Assembly (NCBI RefSeq): GCF_001183965.1
Contig: NZ_LFZV01000001.1
Coordinates: 3,209,390 to 3,273,389 of the forward strand
Origin: Bacillus sp. FJAT-27916
GTDB taxonomy: Bacteria; Bacillota; Bacilli; Bacillales; Pradoshiaceae
Direction of reading: 5' to 3'
DNA: 64,000 bases
Part shown: one piece after another, positions 17,355 through 26,048 of the stretch
Layout: the number at the start of each line of letters is the position of its first letter
Numbering within the stretch: the first letter of the stretch is position 1
The notes under the pieces: generated by a model
The model's input: the letters and a program-made list of their open reading frames with translations, nothing else
What the model was told of the DNA's origin: nothing
Database searches by the model: none
Translations under genes and position numbers: made by a program

Positions 17355-17732
17355 ATGATGTTTACGGACAAGGAATTTTGGAAGTTTAATCTTGTTGGAA
17401 TAATGAATACCATTAATTATTATATCTTTTATTTACTCTTTAAAAATATTCTTGAATTCAATTATTTAGGAGCTCATTTTATTAGTTTTTTCATCAGTAT
17501 TATTGGCTCCTTCTTCATGAATACCTACTTTACCTATCGAACGAAGCCTACCTTAAAGAAGTTTCTGCAGTTCCCGCTCACCTACTTGGTCAATATCGCC
17601 ATCAGCACTGGTACGATTTTCATTTCCGTTCAAATGCTTCAGCTGCCCGACACGATTGCTCCGCTCGTGGCATCCATTTTCTCTATACCCTTTACCTTTC
17701 TCGCATCAAGAATGGTACTGGCCAAGCCTTAA
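17355..17732 (+). CDS. GtrA-like small membrane protein
   Basis: A 125-residue protein with four hydrophobic segments. FWKFNLVGIMNTINYYIFY at the start and NTYFTYRT between TM2 and TM3 are GtrA-family (PF04138) features. Family members are thought to help flip undecaprenyl-phosphate-linked sugars for cell-surface polysaccharide glycosylation; Bacillus has several, often without a neighbouring glycosyltransferase, as here. Only a weak ribosome site (AGAAGG) precedes the ATG pair at 17355. No partner enzyme nearby, so the exact pathway is unknown. Confidence 0.85.
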   Translation: MMFTDKEFWKFNLVGIMNTINYYIFYLLFKNILEFNYLGAHFISFFISIIGSFFMNTYFTYRTKPTLKKFLQFPLTYLVNIAISTGTIFISVQMLQLPDTIAPLVASIFSIPFTFLASRMVLAKP

Positions 17733-17774
17733 AAATTCACAAGCGGGTATGCTTTAGGAGGTGCATGCACGCCC

Positions 17775-18338
17775 TTAAGTCGTTTGGAACGAGGAACACC
17801 GCATCCACTCATCTGCCAATAAACTAAACGTAACCAGGTCCTCATAATGATCATACAGCCAGTGCGCCTGCCGCTTGATGCCCTCTTGCACAAAACCTAA
17901 TCGTGCTGGAACAGCCAAGCTTCTATCGTTTGAAAGATCACACTCAATCTCTACACGATGAAGAGCTAAAACAGAGAATATGTACTCCAGCAAAGCATGG
18001 AGGGTTTTCGTCATGATTCCTCTCCCCTGGGCGCTTTCTGCTAAAAAATACCCTATGCTTGTCGTACGATTCGTCCAATCAATATAGTGAAGGGCAACCA
18101 TCCCAACCAATTGGCCCTTATAGCGAATTCCTGCATCAAACCCATTATTCTCCCCATAGTTTTGGAGCCACGCCTTTATAATCGGCTCGAAATCCTCTGG
18201 GGATTGTCTTTTGTCGACCCATTGCAGCCATTTGCGTAGATGGTCCCGATTTGTATCTATTAAATCATAGAGCTCATACCTATGATGCTGCTGCAATAAT
18301 TCAAGAGACAGCTCCTCATTCACCTTGTATAAAAACAT
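17775..18338 (-). CDS. GNAT N-acetyltransferase, RimJ/RimL (YdaF-like)
   Basis: Acetyl-CoA-dependent N-acetyltransferase of 187 residues. The GNAT fold is seen from IRYKGQLVGMVALHYID (strand beta4) through SIGYFLAESAQGRGIMTKTL (acetyl-CoA loop, form Q-G-R-G-I) to RVEIECDLSNDRSLAVPARLGF. The order and the tail WLYDHYEDLVTFSLLADEW are those of Bacillus YdaF, related to ribosomal-protein acetyltransferases, so the target may be a protein N terminus or a small amine. The chosen ATG (18336-18338) has AAGGAGGG 7 nt upstream; a start six codons earlier lacks one. Confidence 0.9.
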   Translation of the reverse strand: MFLYKVNEELSLELLQQHHRYELYDLIDTNRDHLRKWLQWVDKRQSPEDFEPIIKAWLQNYGENNGFDAGIRYKGQLVGMVALHYIDWTNRTTSIGYFLAESAQGRGIMTKTLHALLEYIFSVLALHRVEIECDLSNDRSLAVPARLGFVQEGIKRQAHWLYDHYEDLVTFSLLADEWMRCSSFQTT

Positions 18339-18434
18339 TTCCAATCCCTCCTTCATCCACTTTCCTTTTTAGCGAGACTACGTAATACGGATTATCTTGA
18401 TATGATTTTATCATCCGGTTGGAGATTTTTGACA

Positions 18435-18472
18435 ACAAAAAAAAAAAAGCCGGACTCTTTAGTCCGACTCAT
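18435..18472 (-). terminator. Terminator of glpX
   Basis: AGTCGGACT / AGTCCGGCT with loop AAAG on the minus strand, followed by a run of twelve T. Confidence 0.93.
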
Positions 18473-18474
18473 AA

Positions 18475-19449
18475 TCAGCTATGGAAGCCTTCAATAAGCT
18501 CATATCTCTTTGCATTGGCACCGACCAACAGCAAGGAATGAGTGTACATCTTTCCGCTCTTTCTTTGCTTGACTCCATTAAGGAATAAACCATCCGTTAT
18601 GCCAGTGGCACAGAAGAGAATATCATCACCTTGAACGATGTCATTCATTTGAAGCACCTTATAGGGATCTTCTATTCCCATCCCGCGACAGCGATTATAT
18701 TCCATCTTATTTTGCGGGACAAGCTGTCCTTGGAAATCTCCTCCGAGGCATTTAAGCGCAACCGCTGTGACAACACCTTCAGGAGCTCCCCCTGTTCCAA
18801 CGAGCATATCAATCTCGATATTATCCATCGCAGCTCCGATAGCCCCAGTAATATCAACATCTGAAAACAATTTAAGCTTAGCACCGGCTTGAAGAACCTC
18901 GTTAATTAATTCCCTATGCCTGTCCCTTTCTTGAATCATGATGGTCAATTCTCGGATATCCTTGCCTTGAGCCTTTGCGACTGCCTTCATATTGTCTGTC
19001 AAAGGAGCATTTATGTCTATTTTGCCTTTTGCTTCAGGTCCAACAGCTAATTTTCTCATATACATATCCGGGGCATGTAATAAGCAGCCGCTCCTGGCAG
19101 CAGCCAAAACCGCCAATGAATTATCCTTCCCCGTAGCCATCAGATTGGTCCCCTCTATTGGGTCGACGGCAATATCTACTGCAATACCCTTCCCTGTACC
19201 GACCTCTTCATTTATATAAAGCATAGGCGCTTCATCCATTTCTCCCTCGCCTATCACGATTCTGCCGTACATATCAACATTATTGAGATGATACCTCATT
19301 GCCTTTGTCCCCGCATCATCCGCGCGCAATTTATCACATTTCCCTATAAGAGGATAGGCAGCAATAGCAGCCTGCTGGGTCACATTCAGCAGTTCTTCCG
19401 CTATTCCCTTCATGCCATTGTCCTTGCTGGTATCATTGGTATATTCCAT
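18475..19449 (-). CDS. glpX: Class II fructose-1,6-bisphosphatase GlpX
   Basis: Cytoplasmic gluconeogenic enzyme of 324 residues that hydrolyses fructose 1,6-bisphosphate to fructose 6-phosphate. The class II (GlpX) signature is clear: YGRIVIGEGEMDEAP, the metal/phosphate site DPIEGTNLMATGKDNSLAV (about 85-105), and GTGGAPEGVVTAVALKCLGG (about 190-210). The length is that of Bacillus GlpX (YwjI). I chose the ATG at 19447-19449 with GAAGGAAG 9 nt upstream; an in-frame extension of 11 codons has no such site. Single gene with its own terminator, unlike some Bacillus where it is linked to murAB/rho. Confidence 0.94.
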   Translation of the reverse strand: MEYTNDTSKDNGMKGIAEELLNVTQQAAIAAYPLIGKCDKLRADDAGTKAMRYHLNNVDMYGRIVIGEGEMDEAPMLYINEEVGTGKGIAVDIAVDPIEGTNLMATGKDNSLAVLAAARSGCLLHAPDMYMRKLAVGPEAKGKIDINAPLTDNMKAVAKAQGKDIRELTIMIQERDRHRELINEVLQAGAKLKLFSDVDITGAIGAAMDNIEIDMLVGTGGAPEGVVTAVALKCLGGDFQGQLVPQNKMEYNRCRGMGIEDPYKVLQMNDIVQGDDILFCATGITDGLFLNGVKQRKSGKMYTHSLLLVGANAKRYELIEGFHS

Positions 19450-19589
19450 ACATCTACTTCCTTCATTACATGGTTTAAACACATAATGATATTCTATGAT
19501 TATATTCCTATTCTTAACAGGCTTTTCTGATAGGTATTATATTCCAAGGGAGAAAAGGAGAAATTAGACAGAGATTAGAAAATCACCAG

Positions 19590-19622
19590 CAAAAATAACC
19601 CCTGATTATTGCTCAGAGGTTA
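19590..19622 (-). terminator. Terminator of the HpaB-family monooxygenase gene
   Basis: AACCTCTGA / TCAGGGGTT (one G-T pair) with loop GCAATAA on the minus strand, followed by ATTTTTG, about 55 bp after the stop codon. Confidence 0.7.
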
Positions 19623-19675
19623 AAAACAGGGTGACGGACAAAAATTGAACATGAGATGCAGCTTTTGATTATATT

Positions 19676-21121
19676 CTACTCCTCATACCCATCCAAGAAT
19701 TGGTCCACAATCTCTGTCGCACTATTGTTTATATTATAATAATGCCCAGAGGCAAGACGAATGGCATCTCCAAAGAAAAACCTCTCGTAGAGTGTCTGCC
19801 GTGAACCAAATGCACTCATCGTCAAATCCCAAGCAAGCCGGAAGATCTTCACTCTCTCCTTAGCTCCAACGGTTGCTGCCTGCATATACAATTCTAGATC
19901 ATCCTTTATCTCAGAAGAGAAGTCAGCTGCGGTCGGTAAGGATGCGAGCCCGCTTGCGCCAATCAGCTGAATAATTTCTACGCAACGGGGATATAGCTTT
20001 GGAAATAACATGACGGCTGCGTCCATTGCGTTTTGCTCTGGGACCATCACCCCCCATTGATCAAGTGATGCGTTTCTTTCACCCGCAATCACCAATGCTT
20101 TTAAGGACTCGATTCCGACCTTCATTTCACTAATTTTTTCATGGATATGCGGATACTCTCCAACTTGTATTGTATTTATCAGTTTCTTGGCAACCCCAAG
20201 CATAAATGACAATTTCACGATTCTTCTGCTTGTTACCTGGTGAACCGCCAGGAGATGAAAGCTGCTTTCTCGATAAGCTTTTAAGGCAATTTCAGGATTC
20301 TGATAAAAGAATACTCTCTCCCATGGTACGAGTACATGATCAAAGACAACAATCATATCTAGCTCATCAAAACGTGAACTCAACGGGTGGTCAAAAACCG
20401 ATTCACGATAGCTATAGGGTTCACGGCTGATAAATTTCAACCCTGGTGTATTGCTCGGAATGGAGAAACCATAGGCCATATCTGAATTACCTGCCGCTCC
20501 GCCTGAAGGATAAACAAGTATTTCATCCGTAATTCCCCCTTGAGTCGCAAGCAGGCGGGCGCCGTGAATAACGATGCCATCCTTTTTTATATCAACCGTT
20601 TGGGCAGCGATTGTTTCGGTGACATTCTCAATATAATAAGAGGAACGATTCACTTGCGGATTGATAAAGGTATGTGTGAAACATAAATCCTTCTCACGTG
20701 CCTGTTCGAATAAGGTATTCATATTCTGTGTGAAACGAGAATCTTGCAGAGAGAAAATCTCACTCGAAGAAGCAAAAGCCATCATCACTGTATTCATATA
20801 ATCCGGTGAGCGTCCTAAAAGCCCACCGCTTTCCTTTGCCCAAAGCTGTGTGGATAAACGCCGCTTTTCAAGATCCTCCTTGCTTTCAGGCTTCAAAAAC
20901 GAGGTTCCCACCAGTTTACCTGAAGAAGGGGAACGAAAAGTCATAATGTCTTGATTTTCTTTACGCAATTGAACATCATACAGTTTTGCAGTGCTTTTGA
21001 TGACCCCTTTCAGCGCAGGATGGTCGGATATATTCCCGGAAATCTTGTTCCCGTCAATCCATACATTTGCTTTCAACCGATTAATGGCCTGCACATACTG
21101 CTTTCCCGACCTAGCTGCCAT
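19676..21121 (-). CDS. 4-hydroxyphenylacetate 3-monooxygenase oxygenase component, HpaB family
   Basis: Soluble FADH2-using aromatic hydroxylase of 481 residues. Family marks: RSGKQYVQAINRLKANVWIDG at the start, the flavin/substrate region ENVTETIAAQTVDIKKDGIVIHGARLLAT (split), and VFDHVLVPWERVFFY in the middle; the C terminus is the four-helix bundle that forms the tetramer. It needs a separate flavin reductase (HpaC), which is not encoded nearby. Bacillus YoaI is of this type. Substrate could be 4-hydroxyphenylacetate or another phenol. ATG start after GGGGAGGA. Divergent from the lipase gene; the 240-bp gap carries the lipase promoter. Confidence 0.9.
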   Translation of the reverse strand: MAARSGKQYVQAINRLKANVWIDGNKISGNISDHPALKGVIKSTAKLYDVQLRKENQDIMTFRSPSSGKLVGTSFLKPESKEDLEKRRLSTQLWAKESGGLLGRSPDYMNTVMMAFASSSEIFSLQDSRFTQNMNTLFEQAREKDLCFTHTFINPQVNRSSYYIENVTETIAAQTVDIKKDGIVIHGARLLATQGGITDEILVYPSGGAAGNSDMAYGFSIPSNTPGLKFISREPYSYRESVFDHPLSSRFDELDMIVVFDHVLVPWERVFFYQNPEIALKAYRESSFHLLAVHQVTSRRIVKLSFMLGVAKKLINTIQVGEYPHIHEKISEMKVGIESLKALVIAGERNASLDQWGVMVPEQNAMDAAVMLFPKLYPRCVEIIQLIGASGLASLPTAADFSSEIKDDLELYMQAATVGAKERVKIFRLAWDLTMSAFGSRQTLYERFFFGDAIRLASGHYYNINNSATEIVDQFLDGYEE

Positions 21122-21279
21122 AAAGAAGTCCTCCCCATTGTCATTGTCTTATTATATAGATTATGAATCATGCTCTTCGCTTTATGATTGTTTAACAAAT
21201 ACTTTCTATGCCCTATGACTGCAGACATGTGCCTGATTAGGAGTTTCCTCTCATTTTCAGCAGGCCGCCTAATTATCAC

Positions 21280-21308
21280 TTGTCCAAATGAAAGCGTTGC
21301 CATAATAT
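21280..21308 (+). promoter_or_regulatory. Lipase promoter with a cre site in its spacer
   Basis: -35 TTGTCC (21280-21285), 17-nt spacer, -10 TAATAT (21303-21308). The spacer contains ATGAAAGCGTTGCCA (21288-21302), which fits the CcpA cre consensus WTGNAANCGNWNNCW at every position. Binding of CcpA here would block RNA polymerase, so carbon catabolite repression of the lipase is predicted. Confidence 0.72.
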
Positions 21309-21364
21309 GTTTAATAGACAGAATTATCAGACATTGTAAACGATATTTAGAGGAGGAAAGGTAT

Positions 21365-22615
21365 TTGAAGGAAGGTAAATTGTTGATAGCTGTCATAATC
21401 CTGCTGCTCATGATACCGCTTTATCCATCTCAAGGAAAGGCGGCTGATAACGAGGGGAATAACTATCCCATTGTTTTTGTTCATGGTCTCGGCGGCTGGG
21501 GTGAAGGTGAATTCGCTGGATACCCTTATTGGGGAGGAACAAAGGATGTTATCGGCCACTTGAATAATATGGGCTATGAAGCTTATCAGGCAACCGTCAG
21601 CCCTGTCGCTAGTAATTATGACCGTTCCGTAGAGCTTTATTATTATATTAAAGGCGGAACGATTGATTACGGAGCAGCTCACGCAGAGGAGCACGGCCAT
21701 GCCAGATACGGCCGCACCTACGCAGGCATCTACCCTGAATGGGATGAGAACCATCCTATCCATTTAGTCGGGCATAGTATGGGAGGCCTGACAATCCGCA
21801 GTGTCATTGACCTCCTAGAGGATGGCAGCGAAGCAGAACAAGCCTATCAGGACACACATCCAGAAGGAACAATCGCTTCATTATTCGAAGGCGGGAAATC
21901 CTGGGTACACAGCGCGACAAGCATAGCGACCCCTCATAACGGTTCGACCTTTGCCGATAATGAAAATAACCTCATTAACTTCATCAAGAATCTTGTGCTT
22001 AACCTATCTACCGTGACAGGCATCAGCAAAGAAAACCTTCTCTACGATTTCAAATTGGACCACTGGGGTATTCGCAGACAAGCAGGCGAGACCTTCACCT
22101 CCTATATGACCCGAGTCATGAACAGCAAGGTATGGGATAGCGAAGATATCAGCGCCTATGACTTAAGCACGCTAGGAGCGGCCATCTTGAATGAGGAGGT
22201 TGATACGAAACCTAATGTCTATTATTTCTCATATACTGGTCAGGCCTCTAAAGCTTCCTTGTTAACAGGGCATCATCTCCCTATTGTATCTTCTCATCCA
22301 ATTGTATTGGCATCGACAGGCTTCATTGGCAAATTTACACGAGACAATCCGGCCGAAGGACCAATCATTGATGAAAGCTGGTGGCCAAATGACGGGCTTG
22401 TCAGCACTGTATCCTCCTTCTATCCATCGGGTCAGCCGCATAAAGCCTATAGCGGTTCCCCTGAAAAGGGCGTATGGAACTATCATCCTATCAAAAATAC
22501 GTGGGATCATCTCGATTTTATCGGAATTTTAAGCCTGAGCAGCCATACAAAACCGTTTAATGTATACCCGCTATATGAGGAAATCGCTGCAAACGTTACA
22601 GCGTTACAAGAATAA
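21365..22615 (+). CDS. Secreted triacylglycerol lipase (family I.5/I.6 type)
   Basis: Exported alpha/beta-hydrolase of 416 residues that cleaves triacylglycerols. A signal peptide of about 26 residues ends PSQGKA. The mature protein opens with PIVFVHGLGGWGEGEF (oxyanion region), has the nucleophile elbow GHSMGG with Ser138, an acid residue in NDGLVSTVSSFYPSG and a His in WDHLDFIGI near the C terminus. The elbow GHSMG is that of staphylococcal lipases rather than the AHSQG of Geobacillus lipases, while the rest resembles both. The true start is the TTG at 21365 with GAGGAGGAAAG just upstream; 59 codons of open frame before it include the promoter. Gene is under a cre-bearing promoter. Confidence 0.92.
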   Translation: MKEGKLLIAVIILLLMIPLYPSQGKAADNEGNNYPIVFVHGLGGWGEGEFAGYPYWGGTKDVIGHLNNMGYEAYQATVSPVASNYDRSVELYYYIKGGTIDYGAAHAEEHGHARYGRTYAGIYPEWDENHPIHLVGHSMGGLTIRSVIDLLEDGSEAEQAYQDTHPEGTIASLFEGGKSWVHSATSIATPHNGSTFADNENNLINFIKNLVLNLSTVTGISKENLLYDFKLDHWGIRRQAGETFTSYMTRVMNSKVWDSEDISAYDLSTLGAAILNEEVDTKPNVYYFSYTGQASKASLLTGHHLPIVSSHPIVLASTGFIGKFTRDNPAEGPIIDESWWPNDGLVSTVSSFYPSGQPHKAYSGSPEKGVWNYHPIKNTWDHLDFIGILSLSSHTKPFNVYPLYEEIAANVTALQE

Positions 22616-22627
22616 TAGATTGATTGT

Positions 22628-22677
22628 GAGGAACCGGGTCTCTACATCAAAAGGATGACAGCGGCTCGGTCCTTTTT
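22628..22677 (+). terminator. Possible terminator of the lipase gene
   Basis: GGAACCGGGTC and GGCTCGGTCC can pair with bulges and G-U pairs over a long loop, followed by TTTTTCTG. Imperfect, but placed right after the lipase stop. Confidence 0.45.
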
Positions 22678-22787
22678 CTGATTCCCCTCATGACGAAAAG
22701 AAATATAATGAGTTCATCAATTACCATCTTCCCACGGGTGGAAAATAATACTAAGATGGAAGATAGAACATAGAGAGGGAGAATAAG

Positions 22788-24056
22788 ATGAACTTCTTTC
22801 AGTTTCACCGAACCATTAAAATACGAATTATTGAAACTTTCTTAAGCTCGGCAGTTGGGAGTATGGTCTTTCCTTTCATGGCCATTTATTTATCCTTTCA
22901 TTTCGGGTTGAAAACAGCTGGCCTCTTATTATTGATCAATGTATTTGTCGGGATTGCCATCAATTTCTTTGGCGGTTATTTTTCAGACACGTTTGGGCGC
23001 AAAAAGATTATTGTGGTTGCGGAATCCATGCGCTTTCTTGCCTTTTCAACCATGATGATTTGCAACTCACCATGGCTTACCGCACCCCTTATCACCTTTT
23101 TCATGATGACAGTCAATAGTGTTTGCTGGGGTCTTGCCGGTCCAGCTAATCAAGCGATGCTTATTGATGTGAGCAAACCTGAAGAACGAAAGACAATCTA
23201 TACCATTATCTACTGGGCTAATAATCTATCCATCGCCATCGGCGGTATTGCTGGCGGCTTCTTGTTTAAAGAGCACTTATTTGAGCTATTGCTCGCATTA
23301 TCGGTTACGACACTTATAACCTGGTTCCTTATCACCTTTGTCATTCATGAATCCTACATCCCTGCCTCAACAAAAGAAGTAAGACCGGCAGACCATGCAC
23401 GAAAGCTTATCAGCAATTATAAAGAGGTGTTCAGCGACAGGGTATTTGTCCTCTTCGTACTGGCAGGCGTTCTCGTATTATCCATGGAATTTCAGCTGAC
23501 GAACTATATCGGAGTTCGTCTTGCAGATGATTTTCCTCTACAAAGCTTGTTCGGATTTGAATTCAGCGGAATTGAAATGACCGGTTTTCTCCGCACAGAA
23601 AACACAATTCTCGTTGTTTTCCTAGCCTTATTTGCCACCAGAATGATTGCCAATTTAAATGACCGGACCGTATTACTGACTAGCTGCCTAGTATTCGTAG
23701 CAGGCTATACGATTATTTCCTATACGAATAATCTTTGGCTATTATTCGCAGCGATGCTGTTTGCAACGATTGGCGAAGTCCTGCGGGTGCCAGTTCAGCA
23801 AAATTATCTCGCTAATCTACCGCCAGAGCATGCGCGCAGCTCCTATTTGGCCGTCAATGGGTTAACGTATAATATCGGCAATCTCATTTGCTCAATTACA
23901 ATTACCATAAGTGCTTATCTGCCTAAACTTGGCACGACTATCTTTATCGCGATTATCGGGTTCCTGGGCGTCCTCATATTTGCGCGAATCCTCCCTGCCC
24001 TTGATGAACGAACTAAGGTGAATCAGTCAATAAACGAAAAAGCACGGCTCGGGTAA
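22788..24056 (+). CDS. MFS transporter
   Basis: Twelve-helix major facilitator superfamily carrier of 422 residues. The loop 2-3 signature is seen as GGYFSDTFGRKKI (about 65-77), and a second cytoplasmic loop between the two six-helix halves lies near 190-215. The sequence resembles the multidrug/YttB-like group of Bacillus drug exporters; the substrate is not deducible. ATG start after AGAGGGAG. It is followed at 200 bp by small membrane genes on the same strand, but the gap and their own ribosome sites suggest a separate unit. Complete. Confidence 0.88.
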   Translation: MNFFQFHRTIKIRIIETFLSSAVGSMVFPFMAIYLSFHFGLKTAGLLLLINVFVGIAINFFGGYFSDTFGRKKIIVVAESMRFLAFSTMMICNSPWLTAPLITFFMMTVNSVCWGLAGPANQAMLIDVSKPEERKTIYTIIYWANNLSIAIGGIAGGFLFKEHLFELLLALSVTTLITWFLITFVIHESYIPASTKEVRPADHARKLISNYKEVFSDRVFVLFVLAGVLVLSMEFQLTNYIGVRLADDFPLQSLFGFEFSGIEMTGFLRTENTILVVFLALFATRMIANLNDRTVLLTSCLVFVAGYTIISYTNNLWLLFAAMLFATIGEVLRVPVQQNYLANLPPEHARSSYLAVNGLTYNIGNLICSITITISAYLPKLGTTIFIAIIGFLGVLIFARILPALDERTKVNQSINEKARLG

Positions 24057-24249
24057 ATGAGTTGTGCTTCTTGTTATTGAGAAGTAAAGACCATTCGCAT
24101 TTTGCATGTACACCTACGCCCCATCTCTATTTAGTAGGTGATTTCTATTTCAATGCTCTCGGAGAAGATGACTAGTTATTTCATCCCTTTTGAAACAAGA
24201 ATGATTGAAATATAATAGATGATAACCTGATTGTTGAAGGAGCTTATAT

Positions 24250-24636
24250 ATGAAAACAACCCACATCCAAAGAATCATCTTCATCTGTCTGGTCCTCAGT
24301 ACAGCCGGCCTTTTTCTCCCATGGTTTTATACAGATATGGATATAAGCCATGTGAATGGATGGCAAACGTTGCAGAGCTTTCCGCTGCTTGGATTTTCCC
24401 TTTTTGGCTCTATCATTCTTTTATATATGTCAAAGCTGCGAGGATTACTTACCTTATGCTTAATACTTACACCCCTGTTTTGCATCTATGTTTTTCTCAC
24501 ATGGCCGATTCTGCCGGGAGTAACATCGATCAGTCTCATCAATAGCTTTCTCAGCGCTCATGCCGGTTTTTACATAACTTTGAATGCTTCATTCATAGGC
24601 ACCTTGCTTTATCTATATAAACTATATGCACGATAA
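24250..24636 (+). CDS. Hypothetical four-helix membrane protein
   Basis: A 128-residue protein with four hydrophobic segments (about 8-26, 44-62, 66-84, 102-122) and no charged motif of note. ATG at 24250 has GAAGGAG 8 nt upstream. Its stop lies 15 bp before the next gene's start, so the two are co-transcribed. I do not recognise the family. Confidence 0.72.
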   Translation: MKTTHIQRIIFICLVLSTAGLFLPWFYTDMDISHVNGWQTLQSFPLLGFSLFGSIILLYMSKLRGLLTLCLILTPLFCIYVFLTWPILPGVTSISLINSFLSAHAGFYITLNASFIGTLLYLYKLYAR

Positions 24637-24651
24637 TGATTGGAGTTTATA

Positions 24652-25086
24652 ATGATGAAATATTTATTATCCTTATTAGCCCTTTTAGCCGGCAGCGGCG
24701 TTGCCATGCAGAGCCAAATCAATGGCGAGCTCGGAAAAAGAATTGGTCCTTTAGAGGCATCTCTCATCTCCTTTACCGCCGGAACCATTGTCTTAATTAT
24801 TCTTGTCCTCCTGTTCGGAAAAGGCGGTTTTCCACCAATCACAACGGTGCCAAAATGGCAATTAACCGGGGGATTATTCGGAGCCTTCTTTGTGGCGGCC
24901 ATTACTCTCTGTGTGCCAAGAATCGGGGTCTCCTTAACACTCCTTATCGCTATTACCGGCCAGATTATCATTGGAGCAGTCATTAATCATTATGGGCTGT
25001 TTGGAGCTGCCGCAGCGCCCATCAGCATGCAAAAGCTCGCAGCCATTGGCTTAATGCTTGCTGCCATTGCTATTTATAACGCATAA
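24652..25086 (+). CDS. DMT-superfamily YdcZ (DUF606) membrane protein
   Basis: Small membrane protein of 144 residues with five hydrophobic segments. GSGVAMQSQINGELGKRIGP at the start is the YdcZ/DUF606 hallmark (PF04657). Members are half-size EamA-like carriers that probably dimerise; some are implicated in export of small metabolites. The ATG-ATG at 24652 has TTGGAG 6 nt upstream, so the TTG four codons earlier, which overlaps that site, is not the start. Second gene of a pair with the unknown membrane protein before it. Confidence 0.85.
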   Translation: MMKYLLSLLALLAGSGVAMQSQINGELGKRIGPLEASLISFTAGTIVLIILVLLFGKGGFPPITTVPKWQLTGGLFGAFFVAAITLCVPRIGVSLTLLIAITGQIIIGAVINHYGLFGAAAAPISMQKLAAIGLMLAAIAIYNA

Positions 25087-25089
25087 AGA

Positions 25090-25130
25090 AATAGGCTGGA
25101 AAACAAAATTTCTGTCTCCCAGCCTATTAT
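25090..25130 (+). terminator. Terminator-like hairpin after the YdcZ gene
   Basis: AATAGGCTGG and CCAGCCTATT, 10-bp perfect arms with an 18-nt loop, then ATTCATT rather than a pure T-run. Sits between convergent genes and may serve both. Confidence 0.65.
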
Positions 25131-25140
25131 TCATTCCTTG

Positions 25141-25848
25141 TCACCTGTTAAACCATACAGATTTCATTGTCATCTTTATTTTCTTTCTTCCATTGAATCT
25201 TCTCAGCCAAATCAAGAAGGCAAGTACAGCAGCTGTCAATCCATAGAACATAAAATCATTTATCCCACTGGACATTAATCCTGCTGGCACTAAGGCAAGC
25301 AAAAAGAAATAAATAAAATTGCCCAATGCGGTTCCAATAGTAAAACCCTTAAGCCCAATAGTGCTTAAGCCGCCCAGGATATTAATGAGACTGGTAGGAA
25401 TAAAAGGAAGCACCCTCGCTGAAAAGACAAACATAAAGCCCCTCTCTTCCATTCTTCTCAGCTGCTTGGCACTGATTCTCTTTGAAACAAAGTCACTGAA
25501 TAAATAACGAACGGCCAAAAAGATAATAACAGCGGCAATCACACTTGTGAACCAGCTCCATAAAAAGCCGTTCAAAAAACCAAAAAGAGCAATATTTATG
25601 GTAATCACCAAAATCAGCGGAATCACCGTAAAAGAATTCTGAATGACCATTATGACAAGCATCAAGCTGTATGCATAAAGCCATGAATCTGCCAATGAGG
25701 CGCGAATATATTGAATGTCACCAGCCTTAACGGCTTTAAAGAGGAGACTTTTAGTGATGGAATCAAAAAAGCTGACAAAGAGGATAACAGCTATGGCAAG
25801 AAAAAGGACCTTCCAATTGATATATTTATCGATCTTAAGTCTGTTCAT
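25141..25848 (-). CDS. TVP38/TMEM64 (VTT-domain) membrane protein
   Basis: Membrane protein of 235 residues in the SNARE-associated/VTT (formerly DedA-like) family. Visible marks: FSARVLPFIPTSLINILGGLS and FTIGTALGNFIYFF, the conserved re-entrant Gly/Pro-rich loops of this family, and five to six hydrophobic segments. Relatives act as lipid scramblases or affect envelope homeostasis; a role in lipid movement across the membrane is likely but unproven here. ATG start after GGTGATGA. Single gene, convergent with the ydcZ-type gene. Confidence 0.88.
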   Translation of the reverse strand: MNRLKIDKYINWKVLFLAIAVILFVSFFDSITKSLLFKAVKAGDIQYIRASLADSWLYAYSLMLVIMVIQNSFTVIPLILVITINIALFGFLNGFLWSWFTSVIAAVIIFLAVRYLFSDFVSKRISAKQLRRMEERGFMFVFSARVLPFIPTSLINILGGLSTIGLKGFTIGTALGNFIYFFLLALVPAGLMSSGINDFMFYGLTAAVLAFLIWLRRFNGRKKIKMTMKSVWFNR

Positions 25849-26048
25849 TCATCACCATTTCTTTCCCGCCTTGCGAGGAAGTATTGTCATATACGAGGAA
25901 ATCTCCATCTCAATGCATATAACAGTTTAACATGGTGTCCTACATAATTAGGCACGTATATATTTCCCAATATGATTATTCCATACCTTTTATACTCATA
26001 ATAATCCCATTTTTACCAATACCCCTTCGACAATCCTTTTTAAACCTT

